The translations under genes were made by a program, and so were the position numbers. A stretch of 41,252 bases of DNA from an uncultured Kangiellaceae bacterium. Lineage in GTDB: Bacteria; Pseudomonadota; Gammaproteobacteria; Enterobacterales; Kangiellaceae. Shown piece after piece: positions 8,865 to 18,017 of the stretch. Below the pieces are notes generated by a model, which was given only the letters and a program-made list of their open reading frames with translations, was not told the origin of the DNA and made no database searches. Within the stretch, counting starts at the first letter, position 1. Each line of letters opens with the position of its first letter. Where the stretch lies: NCBI GenBank assembly GCA_905479925.1, contig CAJQOL010000126.1, forward strand, positions 1 through 41,252, written 5' to 3'.

Positions 8865-8983
8865 TGGGAGATAGGAGCTAGGATAAACCTAGTTGCGAGT
8901 TACGAGTTGCGAGAGTAGCCCCACCTCAGTGCTCTCTGCGGGCTCTGTGGTAAGAAAGTCTTTAGGCTGTTTAGTCTTTCTCC
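8865..8983. repeat. 119-bp intergenic direct repeat, copy 2
   Basis: The second copy starts 179 bp after copy 1, with a 60-bp non-identical spacer. The short motif GGAGCTAGGA also occurs upstream of copy 1 (about 8674-8683), so the unit may have decayed or expanded. The rest of 8500-9078 holds the DUF3300 promoter and no gene. Confidence 0.9.
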
Positions 8984-9036
8984 CCGCGCTCAGCGGTAAA
9001 AAGGTTTTTAGGTGTATCGTCCGCAATAGAGTAGCT

Positions 9037-9066
9037 CACTCACCGTAGACTGTTCTAAGGTGAGTG
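9037..9066 (-). terminator. stem-loop downstream of fabV
   Basis: CACTCACC (9037-9044) and GGTGAGTG (9059-9066) form an 8-bp perfect stem with a 14-nt loop, 12 bp beyond the fabV stop. There is no U-run on the minus strand, so it is a weak or Rho-assisted terminator or an mRNA-end stabiliser. Confidence 0.4.
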
Positions 9067-9078
9067 GTTATCACTTAA

Positions 9079-10260
9079 TTACTCCCAATCAGCAAAAGGG
9101 CTGATGTCGGCGTCGTAATCTACGCCGTCAAATCCAAAACCAAATAGTTTTAGGAAGTCTTCGTTGTAGCCTTTATAGTCACCTAGCTCTGGGAAGTTTT
9201 CGGTGGTTACATTTGGCCAAATCGCTTTAATTTTTCCTTGGATGTGGTCGTTAGTTTCTACCCCATCCATACGTAAACGTTTGCTTTCGTCCATTTCTGG
9301 TGACTGTTCAAGCAGTAAGGTGTCAAACAGGCCATAAATTTGTTCAATAACACCTTCATGGGTGCCTTCTTCTTTCATGACTTGATACATAAGAGAAATG
9401 TAAAGTGGCATTACTGGAATCGCTGAACTAGCTTGAGTTACTACCGCTTTTAGCGAGGTAACATATGCGCGTAGTCCTAAATCGCTATAGTCTGAGTTTA
9501 AAGCGGTAGATGCTCTGTCTAAGTCTTCTTTTGCTTTACCGATAGTCGCGTGTCCGTATATCGGCTGAGTCAATTCTTTACCAATGTAGGTGTATGAAGA
9601 GGTTACACAGTTTTCTGCAAGCACACCCGCATCGCTAAGACGTTTAATCCATAGTTCCCAATCTTCACCACCCATTACTTTTATGGTGTTATTGATTTCA
9701 TCTTGATTTGCCGGTTCTAAAGAAATTTCATGGACTTCTTTTTTGTTAGTATCAAAAGTTTTAGATACTACCGGCTCACCTACAGGTTTAAGAGTCGATA
9801 CATAAGCATCACCTGTGTCAGGGTCGTTTCGCCTCGGGGAAGCTAAGCTGTATACAACTAAATCAATCTTGCCTAAGTCTTGCTTAATGAGCTCAATGGT
9901 TTCATCTTTAATGGCATGAGAAAAAGCGTCACCGTTAATTGTTTTCGCGTATAGGTCCGCTTGTTTAGCTTCGCTGTGAAAAGCGGCGGTATTATACCAA
10001 CCTGCTGTTCCAGTTTTACGCTCGGTCGGCGGCTTTTCAAAACAGATCCCTAGGGTTTTCGCTCCTGCGCCAAACGCTGAGGTGATTCGTGATGCTAACC
10101 CATAACCCGTTGAACAACCTATTACCAAAACATTCTTTGGTTTAGTACTAATATCACCTTTTGATTTCACATAGGCTATTTGCTCTTTAACACTTGCAGT
10201 ACAACCGGCCGGGTGGGCATTAGTACAAATAAAACCACGAACTTTGGGCTTGATAACCAT
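9079..10260 (-). CDS. fabV: trans-2-enoyl-ACP (CoA) reductase FabV
   Basis: A 393-aa single-domain NADH-dependent enoyl-ACP reductase that completes each round of type II fatty acid elongation. The N-terminus MVIKPKVRGFICTNAHPAGC, the Rossmann segment NVLVIGCSTGYGLASRI (43-59), YSLASPRR (137-144) and the YX8K catalytic pair Tyr235/Lys244 are all present, and the length fits the family. FabV enzymes such as those of Vibrio and Pseudomonas are known to be insensitive to triclosan, so this cell probably shares that trait. Whether FabI is also present cannot be seen. An AGGA lies 9 nt before the ATG. It appears monocistronic. Confidence 0.95.
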   Translation of the reverse strand: MVIKPKVRGFICTNAHPAGCTASVKEQIAYVKSKGDISTKPKNVLVIGCSTGYGLASRITSAFGAGAKTLGICFEKPPTERKTGTAGWYNTAAFHSEAKQADLYAKTINGDAFSHAIKDETIELIKQDLGKIDLVVYSLASPRRNDPDTGDAYVSTLKPVGEPVVSKTFDTNKKEVHEISLEPANQDEINNTIKVMGGEDWELWIKRLSDAGVLAENCVTSSYTYIGKELTQPIYGHATIGKAKEDLDRASTALNSDYSDLGLRAYVTSLKAVVTQASSAIPVMPLYISLMYQVMKEEGTHEGVIEQIYGLFDTLLLEQSPEMDESKRLRMDGVETNDHIQGKIKAIWPNVTTENFPELGDYKGYNEDFLKLFGFGFDGVDYDADISPFADWE

Positions 10261-10447
10261 ATTATTAATATCCTAACTTGACACTATTATTGAATAGCGC
10301 GGATTTTACCCTGCATCAATGGCTTTATAAAGGGGATTTTAAGCTGGTCGGGTAAGTTGAAATAGCTAACAAACGGGTTATTAGAGCTGATAAAGTTCAG
10401 AATCGCTAAAGACATATCAGATATTCGTCGTCGAATCCCAGAGGAAA

Positions 10448-10475
10448 AGGTCCACTTTTGATCAAAAGCGGACCT
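10448..10475 (-). terminator. intrinsic terminator of the prolyl oligopeptidase gene
   Basis: AGGTCC and GGACCT flank the palindrome CTTTTGATCAAAAG. In the minus-strand RNA the remaining pair is a G-U wobble, giving a continuous stem. In the plus-strand RNA it would be an A-C mismatch. On the minus strand it is followed by TTTTCC. It sits 8 bp past the stop codon at 10484. Confidence 0.75.
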
Positions 10476-10483
10476 CGATTAGT

Positions 10484-12652
10484 TTACTGAGGAAGGTTTT
10501 CAAACCCCATGTTGAACAGGGTAAAACCGTAGATATCGGCATATTGATCAATAATTTTTGAAACTGGCGTTCCGGCACCGTGGCCAGCATTGGTTTCAAT
10601 ACGAATTAAGGTCGGTGAAGCGCCGGACTGTTTATCTTGAAGCTCGGCTGCAAACTTGAATGAGTGTGCAGGAACAACTCGATCGTCGTGGTCTCCGGTT
10701 GTAACTAGAGTCGCCGGGTACTTGATGCCCGCTTTAACATTGTGAACCGGTGAATATCCTTTTAGGTACTCAAACATTTCCTGACTTTGTTCTGAGGTTC
10801 CATAATCATATGCCCAACCTGCGCCAGCAGTAAAGGTGTGATAACGCAACATGTCCAAAACGCCAACAGCGGGTAATGCTACTTGCATCAGGTCTGGACG
10901 CTGAGTCATAACCGCACCAACTAAAAGGCCACCGTTTGAGCCGCCTCGAATAGCTAAGTATTTACTTGAGGTATAGTTGTTACCGATTAGGTATTCAGCA
11001 GCAGCAATAAAGTCGTCAAAAACATTTTGCTTTTTAAGTTGTGTTCCTTGGTTGTGCCAGTCCTGCCCGTATTCTCCGCCACCTCTTAAATTAGGTACAG
11101 CGTAAACACCGCCTTGCTCCATCCAAACGGCGTTAGCAACACTGAAGCTCGGTGTTAAACTGACATTAAAACCACCATAACCATAAAGAATTGTTGGGTT
11201 TTTACCATTTAGAGCGATACCTTTCTTATGGGTAATGATCATCGGTACTTTGGTACCGTCTTTTGATTTGTAAAAGACTTGTTTTGATTCGTACAAATCA
11301 CTATCAAACTTAGCACCTGATTTTAAGTAAATTGCCGACTCGCCTTTTAGGGTGTCAAATGCATAAATGGTCGCAGGGGTTTTGTAGTTTGTAAATGAGT
11401 AATAAATAACGGAGTCGTTTTTCTTACCACTTAAGCCGCGTAACGTACCAACACCAGGCAGTTTAATTTCTTGTATCAGTTTGCCTTGGTAATCATATTG
11501 GTAAACTCTTGATATCGCATCGACCATGTACTCAGCATAAATATACCCACCACCGGTAGATGGGCTGAGGACATTGTCAGTTTCAGCAATAAAATCAGTC
11601 CAGTTGTCAGGTGTCGGATTTGCAGCACTAACGGTGACTATTTTTTGGTTGGGGGCATTATGATTAGTTTGTAAATAGAGTTTATCGTCTTCGTTTTCTA
11701 ATAGGCCTGTTTCAGAGCTAAAATCTTTAGTAATTTGAACCAGTGGAGAGTTCGCCTTTGATAGGTCTTTTATATAAAGATTGTTGCCGGAGGTAGACTT
11801 TGCTGCGGATATGGTAAGAAAACGCTGATCATCCGATACAGATGCGCCGACATAACGGTGTTTTTGTTCTTCAGTACCACCAAAAATCACGATATCTTTC
11901 GATTGAGGCTCGCCTAATTTGTGGAAATAAAGTTTATGCTGGTCGGTCTTGGCGGACAGTTCACTGCCCTCAGGTTTGTCGTAACTTGCATAATAAAAGC
12001 CTTCATTTCCTAACCATGAAATTCCGGAAAACTTTACGTCGATTAGTGCATCTTCCATAATCGCTTTTGTTTCAACATCTATGATGATAATTTTTCGCCA
12101 GTCACTTCCGCCTTCCGAAATTGAGTAGGCGGCGATTGATCCGTCCTTTGAGAAACTCAATTGCGCTAACGAGGTAGTTCCGTCGTCACTGAACTTGTTA
12201 GGATCAAGAAAAACCTCCGCTTCTTCGTCGCCTTTTTTGCGGTAAACCACATATTGGTTTTGTAGCCCATCATTTTTTCTAAAATACGTATATTTGCCTT
12301 CGGTATAAGGCGCGGTTACTTTTTCGTAGTTCCAAAGTGTCGTTAATCGCTCTTTTAGCTTGTTGCGGTAAGGAATATTATTTAGGTAATCAAAAGTGGT
12401 GGTATTTTGCGCCTTAACCCACTCACCTGTTTCTAAGCTTAAATCATCCTCTAACCAGCGATAGGGATCTGATATAGATTGCCCGAAATACTGATCAACA
12501 ACCTCACCTTTTCTTGTTTTTGGGTAGTCAATTGCCGTCGTCTGATTGTCGATAGCAGGGGTTATGCTGGTCTCAGCTTTTGTACTGTCAGGTTGCTCTG
12601 AACATGCACTGATCAGTCCTATAAGGATTAGGATAGAAACTTTATTTTTCAT
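10484..12652 (-). CDS. prolyl oligopeptidase family serine peptidase (S9A), lipoprotein
   Basis: A 722-aa peptidase that cleaves short peptides after proline. The start at 12652 gives a lipoprotein signal ([17 protein letters not shown], Cys17); an upstream in-frame start at 12763 would bury it. The N-terminal part has [27 protein letters not shown], typical of S9A, then a seven-bladed propeller (~110-440), then an alpha/beta hydrolase domain. The triad is visible: Ser572 in GGSNGG, Asp656/657 in GDHDDRV and His691 in [20 protein letters not shown] and RGGGEYG are conserved family segments. All essential residues are intact. Location is probably outer-membrane-anchored in the periplasm or at the surface, suggesting peptide scavenging. 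Confidence 0.93.
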   Translation of the reverse strand: MKNKVSILILIGLISACSEQPDSTKAETSITPAIDNQTTAIDYPKTRKGEVVDQYFGQSISDPYRWLEDDLSLETGEWVKAQNTTTFDYLNNIPYRNKLKERLTTLWNYEKVTAPYTEGKYTYFRKNDGLQNQYVVYRKKGDEEAEVFLDPNKFSDDGTTSLAQLSFSKDGSIAAYSISEGGSDWRKIIIIDVETKAIMEDALIDVKFSGISWLGNEGFYYASYDKPEGSELSAKTDQHKLYFHKLGEPQSKDIVIFGGTEEQKHRYVGASVSDDQRFLTISAAKSTSGNNLYIKDLSKANSPLVQITKDFSSETGLLENEDDKLYLQTNHNAPNQKIVTVSAANPTPDNWTDFIAETDNVLSPSTGGGYIYAEYMVDAISRVYQYDYQGKLIQEIKLPGVGTLRGLSGKKNDSVIYYSFTNYKTPATIYAFDTLKGESAIYLKSGAKFDSDLYESKQVFYKSKDGTKVPMIITHKKGIALNGKNPTILYGYGGFNVSLTPSFSVANAVWMEQGGVYAVPNLRGGGEYGQDWHNQGTQLKKQNVFDDFIAAAEYLIGNNYTSSKYLAIRGGSNGGLLVGAVMTQRPDLMQVALPAVGVLDMLRYHTFTAGAGWAYDYGTSEQSQEMFEYLKGYSPVHNVKAGIKYPATLVTTGDHDDRVVPAHSFKFAAELQDKQSGASPTLIRIETNAGHGAGTPVSKIIDQYADIYGFTLFNMGFENLPQ

Positions 12653-12884
12653 TGTAGTTCTCGTTTGTAATTGAAGCTGTTTGTAGGTTCTAATCAACAA
12701 TCTATGAATTGCGGACAACAGGGCACCTAAAATACTAGGGATTGAGGGTTGAAGCAAATACAAATCGTTTCAAATATTTGCTGAATATTACCGGTTTGAG
12801 CCATATTTACTCAGGAAGGTGCAGTTTGATTGCTAGATCTGAACTACGCTTAAGTAAATGTCGTAATAATTCACCTTGGAAACT

Positions 12885-13838
12885 ATGTCCTCCATTGATA
12901 ACTCCGCTGAGCAAATGTCTCAGCTAACTCAAAAACGTTTAGCGTTAGAAAGCTTAATTCGCATTACTTGCAGTGTTCAAACCCAGCAACAATGCCTATT
13001 AGAGTTGTCGGTTATTGCTCGCCCATCTCAAGAGTTCCCGAAAAAGCTAATTAGACACATAGAGACACTTAAGAAGGGTATTGGAAACTTATCGGCGTCA
13101 GAGATAATCCAAAGGCTAGATGTCATTGAAAAGGTCATGGCAAAGGATATGCAACGAATCGTTCAATTGGTTGATATAAATGTTAATGAGCTGCGCGATG
13201 AGCAACTTGAAGCCATTTCGATTGATGAGTTTGTTGATGCAATTGCTAACTTTCACCGAAGAACACAAACAGCGGTAGCGCTGCGCTATTTATTGATTGA
13301 GAAAGGCGTTGCTATTGCTCCCTTCACGTTATCAATTCCTCAAGAATCAATTCTTGCTCACATAGAAAACCTTAAGGTCAAAGAAAAAGGTTGTGTTCAA
13401 CAGATACGCGGCGAAATAATTAGTATTATCTCAGATAGCGAGCTAGTGCTAGGTAGTGATAATCTTTCCCCAGAAATGACTATCGAAATTAGTAAGGTTC
13501 GCCAAGCGATGAAGGTTAATTTAGAGCACCTAGACTCTGGCGGAAAAATAAAAGATATTCCTAATGTTTTTGAAACTATTGTATTAGAAAGCCCCATTGT
13601 TGAAGCCATTGACATTAGTGAGCCTGAAAGTGAAGTTGAGGAGCAACAACAAACTGATGCTCCTGAGCAACGACAAGTTGATTTGCCTTCGGATAGTCTG
13701 CATCTTGAGTCGCAAAGTAAAGGGACTTTGACGTTTTTCCAGAAGTTAAAGCTGTGGCTAAGCTCTCCATGGAGTGTTTCATGGAAGAACATCGAGCACC
13801 GTAATAACACTAAGAACCAAACCAAGACCAACAAGTAA
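12885..13838 (+). CDS. unrecognised helical cytosolic protein
   Basis: A 317-aa protein I cannot assign. The ATG at 12885 is preferred over an in-frame TTG at 12876. The sequence is predicted largely alpha-helical (LTQKRLALESLIRITCSVQTQQQCL, DEFVDAIANFHRRTQTAVALRYLL, IENLKVKEKGCVQQIRGEIISII), with an acidic Gln-rich linker (~245-275) and a basic amphipathic C-terminus (FFQKLKLWLSSPW, then Asn/Lys/Thr repeats). There is no signal peptide or clear membrane segment, although the Trp-rich C-terminal helix could touch the membrane. It is divergent from the prolyl oligopeptidase gene and shares its upstream region. Confidence 0.65.
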   Translation: MSSIDNSAEQMSQLTQKRLALESLIRITCSVQTQQQCLLELSVIARPSQEFPKKLIRHIETLKKGIGNLSASEIIQRLDVIEKVMAKDMQRIVQLVDINVNELRDEQLEAISIDEFVDAIANFHRRTQTAVALRYLLIEKGVAIAPFTLSIPQESILAHIENLKVKEKGCVQQIRGEIISIISDSELVLGSDNLSPEMTIEISKVRQAMKVNLEHLDSGGKIKDIPNVFETIVLESPIVEAIDISEPESEVEEQQQTDAPEQRQVDLPSDSLHLESQSKGTLTFFQKLKLWLSSPWSVSWKNIEHRNNTKNQTKTNK

Positions 13839-14065
13839 TGTTAAATCTAAAAAATTGGGATTATTAATCAACGGGCTCAAAGAGTTGAGGTGATTGCCTA
13901 TCATTTAGGTGTTGTTCGAAAGGCAACGAAGTGAAATTTCGAGATCAATATTTGCTGGTCAGAAGGTTTAAATTGTTTAGGTAGAAAAACGCAGAAATTT
14001 CAACGCTGCCTTAGGTTCGTTAAAGAATAAAGGCAGCATCAATTGCTATAGCATTATGCGATTAT

Positions 14066-14857
14066 TTATCTAATTCTTCTTTTACCTGCGATTAATACTA
14101 ACAATAACAAAAACCAGTTAGCTGAACCGCCACCGCCACTGCTACCGCCATCACTTGGCAAAGGAGTTACAGCAGGGCCAATATTTAACGGTTTGGTTAG
14201 GCCGCTTGCTGACGCCACATCGGCGTCAATAATCTGAATGCTTGTGATAATCAATAGGTTAGTATCGTCTGGAGTATTTGCCGTGTCATAATTTTGCAGC
14301 GGAATTTCATTTAATACCGAGCCGAAATTGTAACGCTCGATACCAGCCATCGAGTCAATGATATTCATTCCATCCCCGGTTACCGTACCAAAAACCGTGA
14401 AACCACTATTTTGACGGTCTAAGTTAAGGCTATTGTCAGCTAGATTAAAAAACCACTGATTTGTTGCGCTATTAGGATCTGAAGCCAACTTTGCCATTGC
14501 AATCGTACCGCGGATATTCGAATAGACTGGCTCGTTTACCACAGCGTCATTAGATTCAATCGCAACCACAGGCCATTCAGTATCATATTTAAAACCGCCG
14601 CCTTGCAGAATAAAACCTGGAACACTTCGATGGATTACCGAGTTATCGTAGCTACCTGCATTAACATAAGCTAGGAAATTGGCAACGGTTTCAGGAGTAC
14701 CTTCGTCATAAAGATTGACTTCAAAGTTTCCTAAGTTGGTTTCGAACTGAACAATTGTCGCATGGCTGTGAATTGAAAAGCCCGCTAATAAAAGGCCAAA
14801 ACATAGTTTAGAGGCCAAGTTTGCTAGCTTTTGTGCTGTTATTCTTAGTGAGTTCAT
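14066..14857 (-). CDS. exported cyclophilin-type peptidyl-prolyl isomerase with GlyGly-CTERM
   Basis: A 263-aa protein with a signal peptide (ends near HSHATIVQF, ~34). The cyclophilin domain follows: IVQFETNLGNFEVNLYDEGTPETVANFLAYV, VIHRSVPGFILQGGG (catalytic Arg in HRSVPGF) and SATNQWFFNLADN in place of the SQFFI motif. Its C-terminus (PSDGGSSGGGGSANWF, a hydrophobic helix, then GKRRIR) is a clear GlyGly-CTERM rhombosortase signal. It should speed cis-trans prolyl isomerisation in exported proteins and be released or displayed at the surface after tail cleavage. It has its own promoter region and is not obviously part of the sulfur operon upstream. Confidence 0.88.
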   Translation of the reverse strand: MNSLRITAQKLANLASKLCFGLLLAGFSIHSHATIVQFETNLGNFEVNLYDEGTPETVANFLAYVNAGSYDNSVIHRSVPGFILQGGGFKYDTEWPVVAIESNDAVVNEPVYSNIRGTIAMAKLASDPNSATNQWFFNLADNSLNLDRQNSGFTVFGTVTGDGMNIIDSMAGIERYNFGSVLNEIPLQNYDTANTPDDTNLLIITSIQIIDADVASASGLTKPLNIGPAVTPLPSDGGSSGGGGSANWFLLLLVLIAGKRRIR

Positions 14858-14959
14858 AAAATCAAATTCGCTTGATGGGTAATAACCCGTGGATTAAAGG
14901 GCAACAAGTTGCGTAATCACCAAGCATAACAGCGAGTTAGAAGCTAATCAATTGGCTTG

Positions 14960-15391
14960 TTATTCAGCGGCGCTATTTACTGCTTGTAACTGGTCAATTA
15001 CTGGCGATAAGTCGATACCAAGTGTTTTAGCTTGCTCTAAGGTCTGTTCAACGCTTTGGTTTTGGGCTTGGGTTAATCCCCAAAATATAGAACAACGAGT
15101 GCCTGTTCGGCAATAGGCGTGGATTTTTTCATTTGTGCTGGTTAACGCTTTGCTGAATTTATCTAGTGAGTCGTTTGGAATAACGCGACCAGGCACAGGG
15201 ATGTTTAAGAATTTTATGCCGTGCTTAGATGCCTCTGTTTCAATCTGTTCAGCGGTTAACTGACCCGCCTCCTCGCCATCCGGGCGGTTGCAGATAAGCG
15301 CTTTGACTCCTTGCTTTGCCAGAGTCTCGATTTCGTCTAGGGTGATTTGGTCGGAAAAAGAAAGTTGTTCGTTAACTTGGGTTATCTTCAT
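14960..15391 (-). CDS. DUF442 / TIGR01244-type sulfur transferase-like protein
   Basis: A 143-aa protein with a dual-specificity-phosphatase/rhodanese-like fold. The active loop CRTGTR (94-99) follows HAY, with VKALICNRPDGEE (29-41) typical of the DUF442 half of Blh proteins. In Blh-containing bacteria this domain works with an ETHE1-like persulfide dioxygenase in sulfide detoxification, probably moving persulfide sulfur. Here it is a separate gene at the end of the same strand arrangement, 176 bp after the TauE gene, so it may have its own promoter or be the last cistron. GAGG lies 8 nt before the ATG. The Cys pair C94/C100 is worth noting. Confidence 0.82.
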   Translation of the reverse strand: MKITQVNEQLSFSDQITLDEIETLAKQGVKALICNRPDGEEAGQLTAEQIETEASKHGIKFLNIPVPGRVIPNDSLDKFSKALTSTNEKIHAYCRTGTRCSIFWGLTQAQNQSVEQTLEQAKTLGIDLSPVIDQLQAVNSAAE

Positions 15392-15567
15392 TGGACTATC
15401 CTCTTAACAGGTGTTCAGTTAAAAATTTTTTGACTAGCTGACGACTAACCATTTATCTCTAGGAAGTTAATCAAAGCACTCGGTTGTCCAAGGTATTTGA
15501 TTTCGTTTTAATTTGTTCTAGCTTGTTCTGTTCTGTCTTGTATTTCTTGTTCTAGTTTTGCCGCTAA

Positions 15568-16341
15568 TTAAATTAGTTGTGGTACTGAGCGAATAAGAAT
15601 GTAAATTCCCATAACAATCAGAAAAATACCAAACATTTTTTTTAGCTTTGCTTGCGGCACTTTATTGGCAATTTTGTTCCCAATAGTACTACCGATACCA
15701 CCAACAAGGACCATGACCGCAATAACATTCCAGTCTAATTCGAGACCGTTTTTATCTAATACATCAAGATATTTAACAAAGCCGGCAAAGGACTTTAACG
15801 CAATAATGACTAAACTTGTGGCAATGGCATTGTGCATGCTAAGGCCACCCAATAAAACTAACGCGGGAATAATCAAGAAACCGCCGCCCACTCCAACGAT
15901 GCCGGTTACAACACCAACAATAAGGCCGTCCAAAATAATCTTGGCAATATGTCGTTGGTGGTCCGACTGCGCTTCGATATCGGTTTTTGGTTTCAGCATA
16001 AAATAACTGGCTAGCAGCATAACCATTGCAAATAGCGCCAATTGCATAATGCCGCTAATATAACCTGCAATCCATGCGCCTGCATAAGTTCCTATCATTC
16101 CAGGAATGCCAAATAGCCATACTGTATTCCAGTCAACTAGTCGCTGGCGCATATAGGGTAAGGAGCCCAGCAGCGCAATTGAACCGACAATAAAAAGCGA
16201 GCCTGCAATGGCTATTTTTTCGGGCTGGTCGACTAAATAAACCAAAACGGGAACGGTCAAAATTGAACCGCCTGATCCCATTAAACCCAGACTAAGTCCT
16301 ATCGCACAGGCGCCGAGAAGCGCTAGAATATTAAGTCCCAT
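15568..16341 (-). CDS. TauE/SafE family anion permease
   Basis: A 257-aa membrane protein with about eight helices and the internal duplication of the TSUP family: GLSLGLMGSGGSILTVPVLVYL near the N-terminus and GVVTGIVGVGGGFLIIPALVLLGG in the second half. These permeases move sulfite, thiosulfate or organosulfonates. It starts 9 bp after the stop of the persulfide dioxygenase gene, with AGGA 8 nt before the ATG, so the two are almost certainly co-transcribed. In that setting the most likely job is export of sulfite made from persulfide. The direction is inference from context. Confidence 0.88.
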   Translation of the reverse strand: MGLNILALLGACAIGLSLGLMGSGGSILTVPVLVYLVDQPEKIAIAGSLFIVGSIALLGSLPYMRQRLVDWNTVWLFGIPGMIGTYAGAWIAGYISGIMQLALFAMVMLLASYFMLKPKTDIEAQSDHQRHIAKIILDGLIVGVVTGIVGVGGGFLIIPALVLLGGLSMHNAIATSLVIIALKSFAGFVKYLDVLDKNGLELDWNVIAVMVLVGGIGSTIGNKIANKVPQAKLKKMFGIFLIVMGIYILIRSVPQLI

Positions 16342-16350
16342 CAGCGTTTC

Positions 16351-17220
16351 CTATAAAAGGTCAATTGGTAGTTTTAGATAGGCCGTTCCATTGTCTTCTG
16401 CTGGCGGCATATGTCCGGCACGGATATTAACCTGAACCGCAGGCAAAATTAGCTTGGGAAGCGAAAGCGTAGCATCTCGTGTCGTTCTAAATTCAACAAA
16501 CTCAGCCTCAGAAATATTGCTATTAACATGAATGTTTTTTTCATTCTGCTCAGAAACTGTTGACTCCCAAGCGAATACATCTCTGCCTTCAGCTTTGTAA
16601 TCGTGACCGGTAAATACCCGTGTATTTTCTGGGAGGGAAAGAATTTTCTTGATTGAGTGAAATAAGGTAGCGGCATCGCCGCCTGGAAAATCTGTTCGCG
16701 CAGAACCAAAATCTGGCATAAATAGGGTGTCGCCAACAAATACCGCATCATCAATATGGTAGCTTAAACAGGCAGGCGTATGTCCCGGTGTGTGAAGAAC
16801 CTTCAAATAAGTATGCCCTAATGGAAGCTCATCCCCTTCGTTTAATAAACGATCAAATTGGCTACCATCAGGCAAAAAAGCCGCTTCCATATTAAATATG
16901 TCTTTGAATGAAAGTTGCACTTCGGTGATATGTGCTCCAATTGCGATTGCTCCACCTACAGACTTTTGTAAATACGGCGCTGCGGACAAATGATCGGCAT
17001 GAGCGTGAGATTCCATGATCCAACGGTTGGTCAGTCCTTGCTGGTTGATGTATTCAATCACTTGGTCGGCTGAATGGGTAGAGGTACGACCCGATGGAAC
17101 ATCAAAGTCCAATACCGAGTCAATAATTGCCGACTCTTTACTCTCGTTGTCGAAAACCACATAGGTGACGGTAAAGGTATTTGCGTCGAAAAAGGCTTTG
17201 ACTGTAATTGTATTACTCAT
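16351..17220 (-). CDS. ETHE1-like persulfide dioxygenase (MBL fold)
   Basis: A 289-aa metallo-beta-lactamase-fold non-haem iron dioxygenase that oxidises glutathione persulfide to sulfite. The iron/metal motif HAHADH (72-77), HTPGHT (143-148, His147), GDTLF (163-167, Asp164) and GHDY (205-208) are all intact, and RTDFPGG (175-181) resembles the glutathione-site segment of ETHE1 enzymes. The start at 17220 (MSNTITVKAFFD) is preferred to an upstream in-frame start at 17259 on family length and a GTGGA 7 nt before it. It heads a minus-strand unit with the TauE permease and DUF442 protein, divergent from the YeeE pair, as in BigR-controlled operons. No sulfide:quinone oxidoreductase is visible. 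Confidence 0.88.
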   Translation of the reverse strand: MSNTITVKAFFDANTFTVTYVVFDNESKESAIIDSVLDFDVPSGRTSTHSADQVIEYINQQGLTNRWIMESHAHADHLSAAPYLQKSVGGAIAIGAHITEVQLSFKDIFNMEAAFLPDGSQFDRLLNEGDELPLGHTYLKVLHTPGHTPACLSYHIDDAVFVGDTLFMPDFGSARTDFPGGDAATLFHSIKKILSLPENTRVFTGHDYKAEGRDVFAWESTVSEQNEKNIHVNSNISEAEFVEFRTTRDATLSLPKLILPAVQVNIRAGHMPPAEDNGTAYLKLPIDLL

Positions 17221-17380
17221 AGAAATTCCACTTGTCTTTTTGCTGCGAAGCTCTTTCACTAATCTAAAATCATTTGCTAGTTGCTTTACTCAACCGCTAA
17301 ACAAACACTTTAGTACTTAGAATGGCCAGTTTTCTTGGGATGAAATCTTAGAAATTCACATATTTACATCTTAAAGTTTG

Positions 17381-17404
17381 TTATATTAGTATAATCTAAT
17401 ATAA
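17381..17404. promoter_or_regulatory. palindromic operator site 1 of the sulfur module
   Basis: Perfect 9-bp arms TTATATTAG (17381-17389) and CTAATATAA (17396-17404) are separated by six bases, TATAAT. It lies 160 bp upstream of the dioxygenase start. The form suits a dimeric ArsR/BigR-type repressor. The central TATAAT could be part of a -10 box, though no matching -35 is clear. Confidence 0.7.
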
Positions 17405-17507
17405 GGGGTAGGATAGGGGAGTTTGAAGTTAATTTCAAGTATTAAAATGATTAGCTAATTATGCGGATCAGTTTCTCGATAATAAGCTGACTCACGTTTT
17501 GGGCTCG

Positions 17508-17538
17508 TTGAACATTAAATTAGAGATTGCTAATATAA
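17508..17538 (+). promoter_or_regulatory. yeeE-pair promoter overlapped by operator site 2
   Basis: TTAAATTAG (17515-17523), six bases, then CTAATATAA (17530-17538) repeats the architecture of site 1 with one mismatch in the left arm. A sigma70-like promoter overlaps it: TTGAAC (17508-17513), 17-nt spacer, TAATAT (17531-17536). Binding here would block RNA polymerase for the YeeE gene starting 50 bp downstream. Confidence 0.65.
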
Positions 17539-17588
17539 CGGCTTAGCGCTAGAATTTTGTTAAAACAATCTGTCCTTTGAGGTTAACT

Positions 17589-18017
17589 ATGACTGAATTT
17601 ACACCCGCTACAGCGGCAATAGGCGGGGCCATGATTGGCCTGTCGGCGGTTATTCTGCTTCTTTTTAATGGAAAAATCGCTGGAATTTCTGGTATTTTTA
17701 ACAGCTGTTTCACTAAAAAGGGTCTGGCGCTCAGTTGGCGACTGTTGTTTCTCGTGGGAATAATTGTTGGTCCTATCATCGCTTCGTTTTTTGGATTTTC
17801 GTTGCCTCAGTCAATTGATGCTAGCTGGCTGGTGATGGCGGTTGCCGGGTTGTTAGTTGGTTTCGGTTCTAATTTAGGTAATGGCTGTACCAGTGGCCAC
17901 GGAATTTGCGGCATGGGGCGTTTATCACCGCGTTCAATTGTTGCAACGTTGGTCTTTATGGCTGTTGCTCTGATAACGGTGTTTGTCATTAGACACCTTA
18001 TAGGAGGACTGTCATGA
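17589..18017 (+). CDS. YeeE/YedE family transporter, first half
   Basis: A 142-aa membrane protein with about four helices. The segment GFGSNLGNGCTSGHGICGMGRLSPRS carries the Cys residues and GxGCxxGHG motif of the YeeE/YedE family, whose characterised member takes up thiosulfate. It represents one half of a full-length YeeE. The ATG at 17589 has GAGG 7 nt upstream and is preferred to an in-frame TTG at 17577. It overlaps the next gene by 4 bp (ATGA), so the halves are coupled and probably form a heteromeric channel. It sits under operator site 2 opposite the persulfide dioxygenase, so sulfur-compound transport is strongly implied; substrate and direction are not shown. Confidence 0.87.
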   Translation: MTEFTPATAAIGGAMIGLSAVILLLFNGKIAGISGIFNSCFTKKGLALSWRLLFLVGIIVGPIIASFFGFSLPQSIDASWLVMAVAGLLVGFGSNLGNGCTSGHGICGMGRLSPRSIVATLVFMAVALITVFVIRHLIGGLS

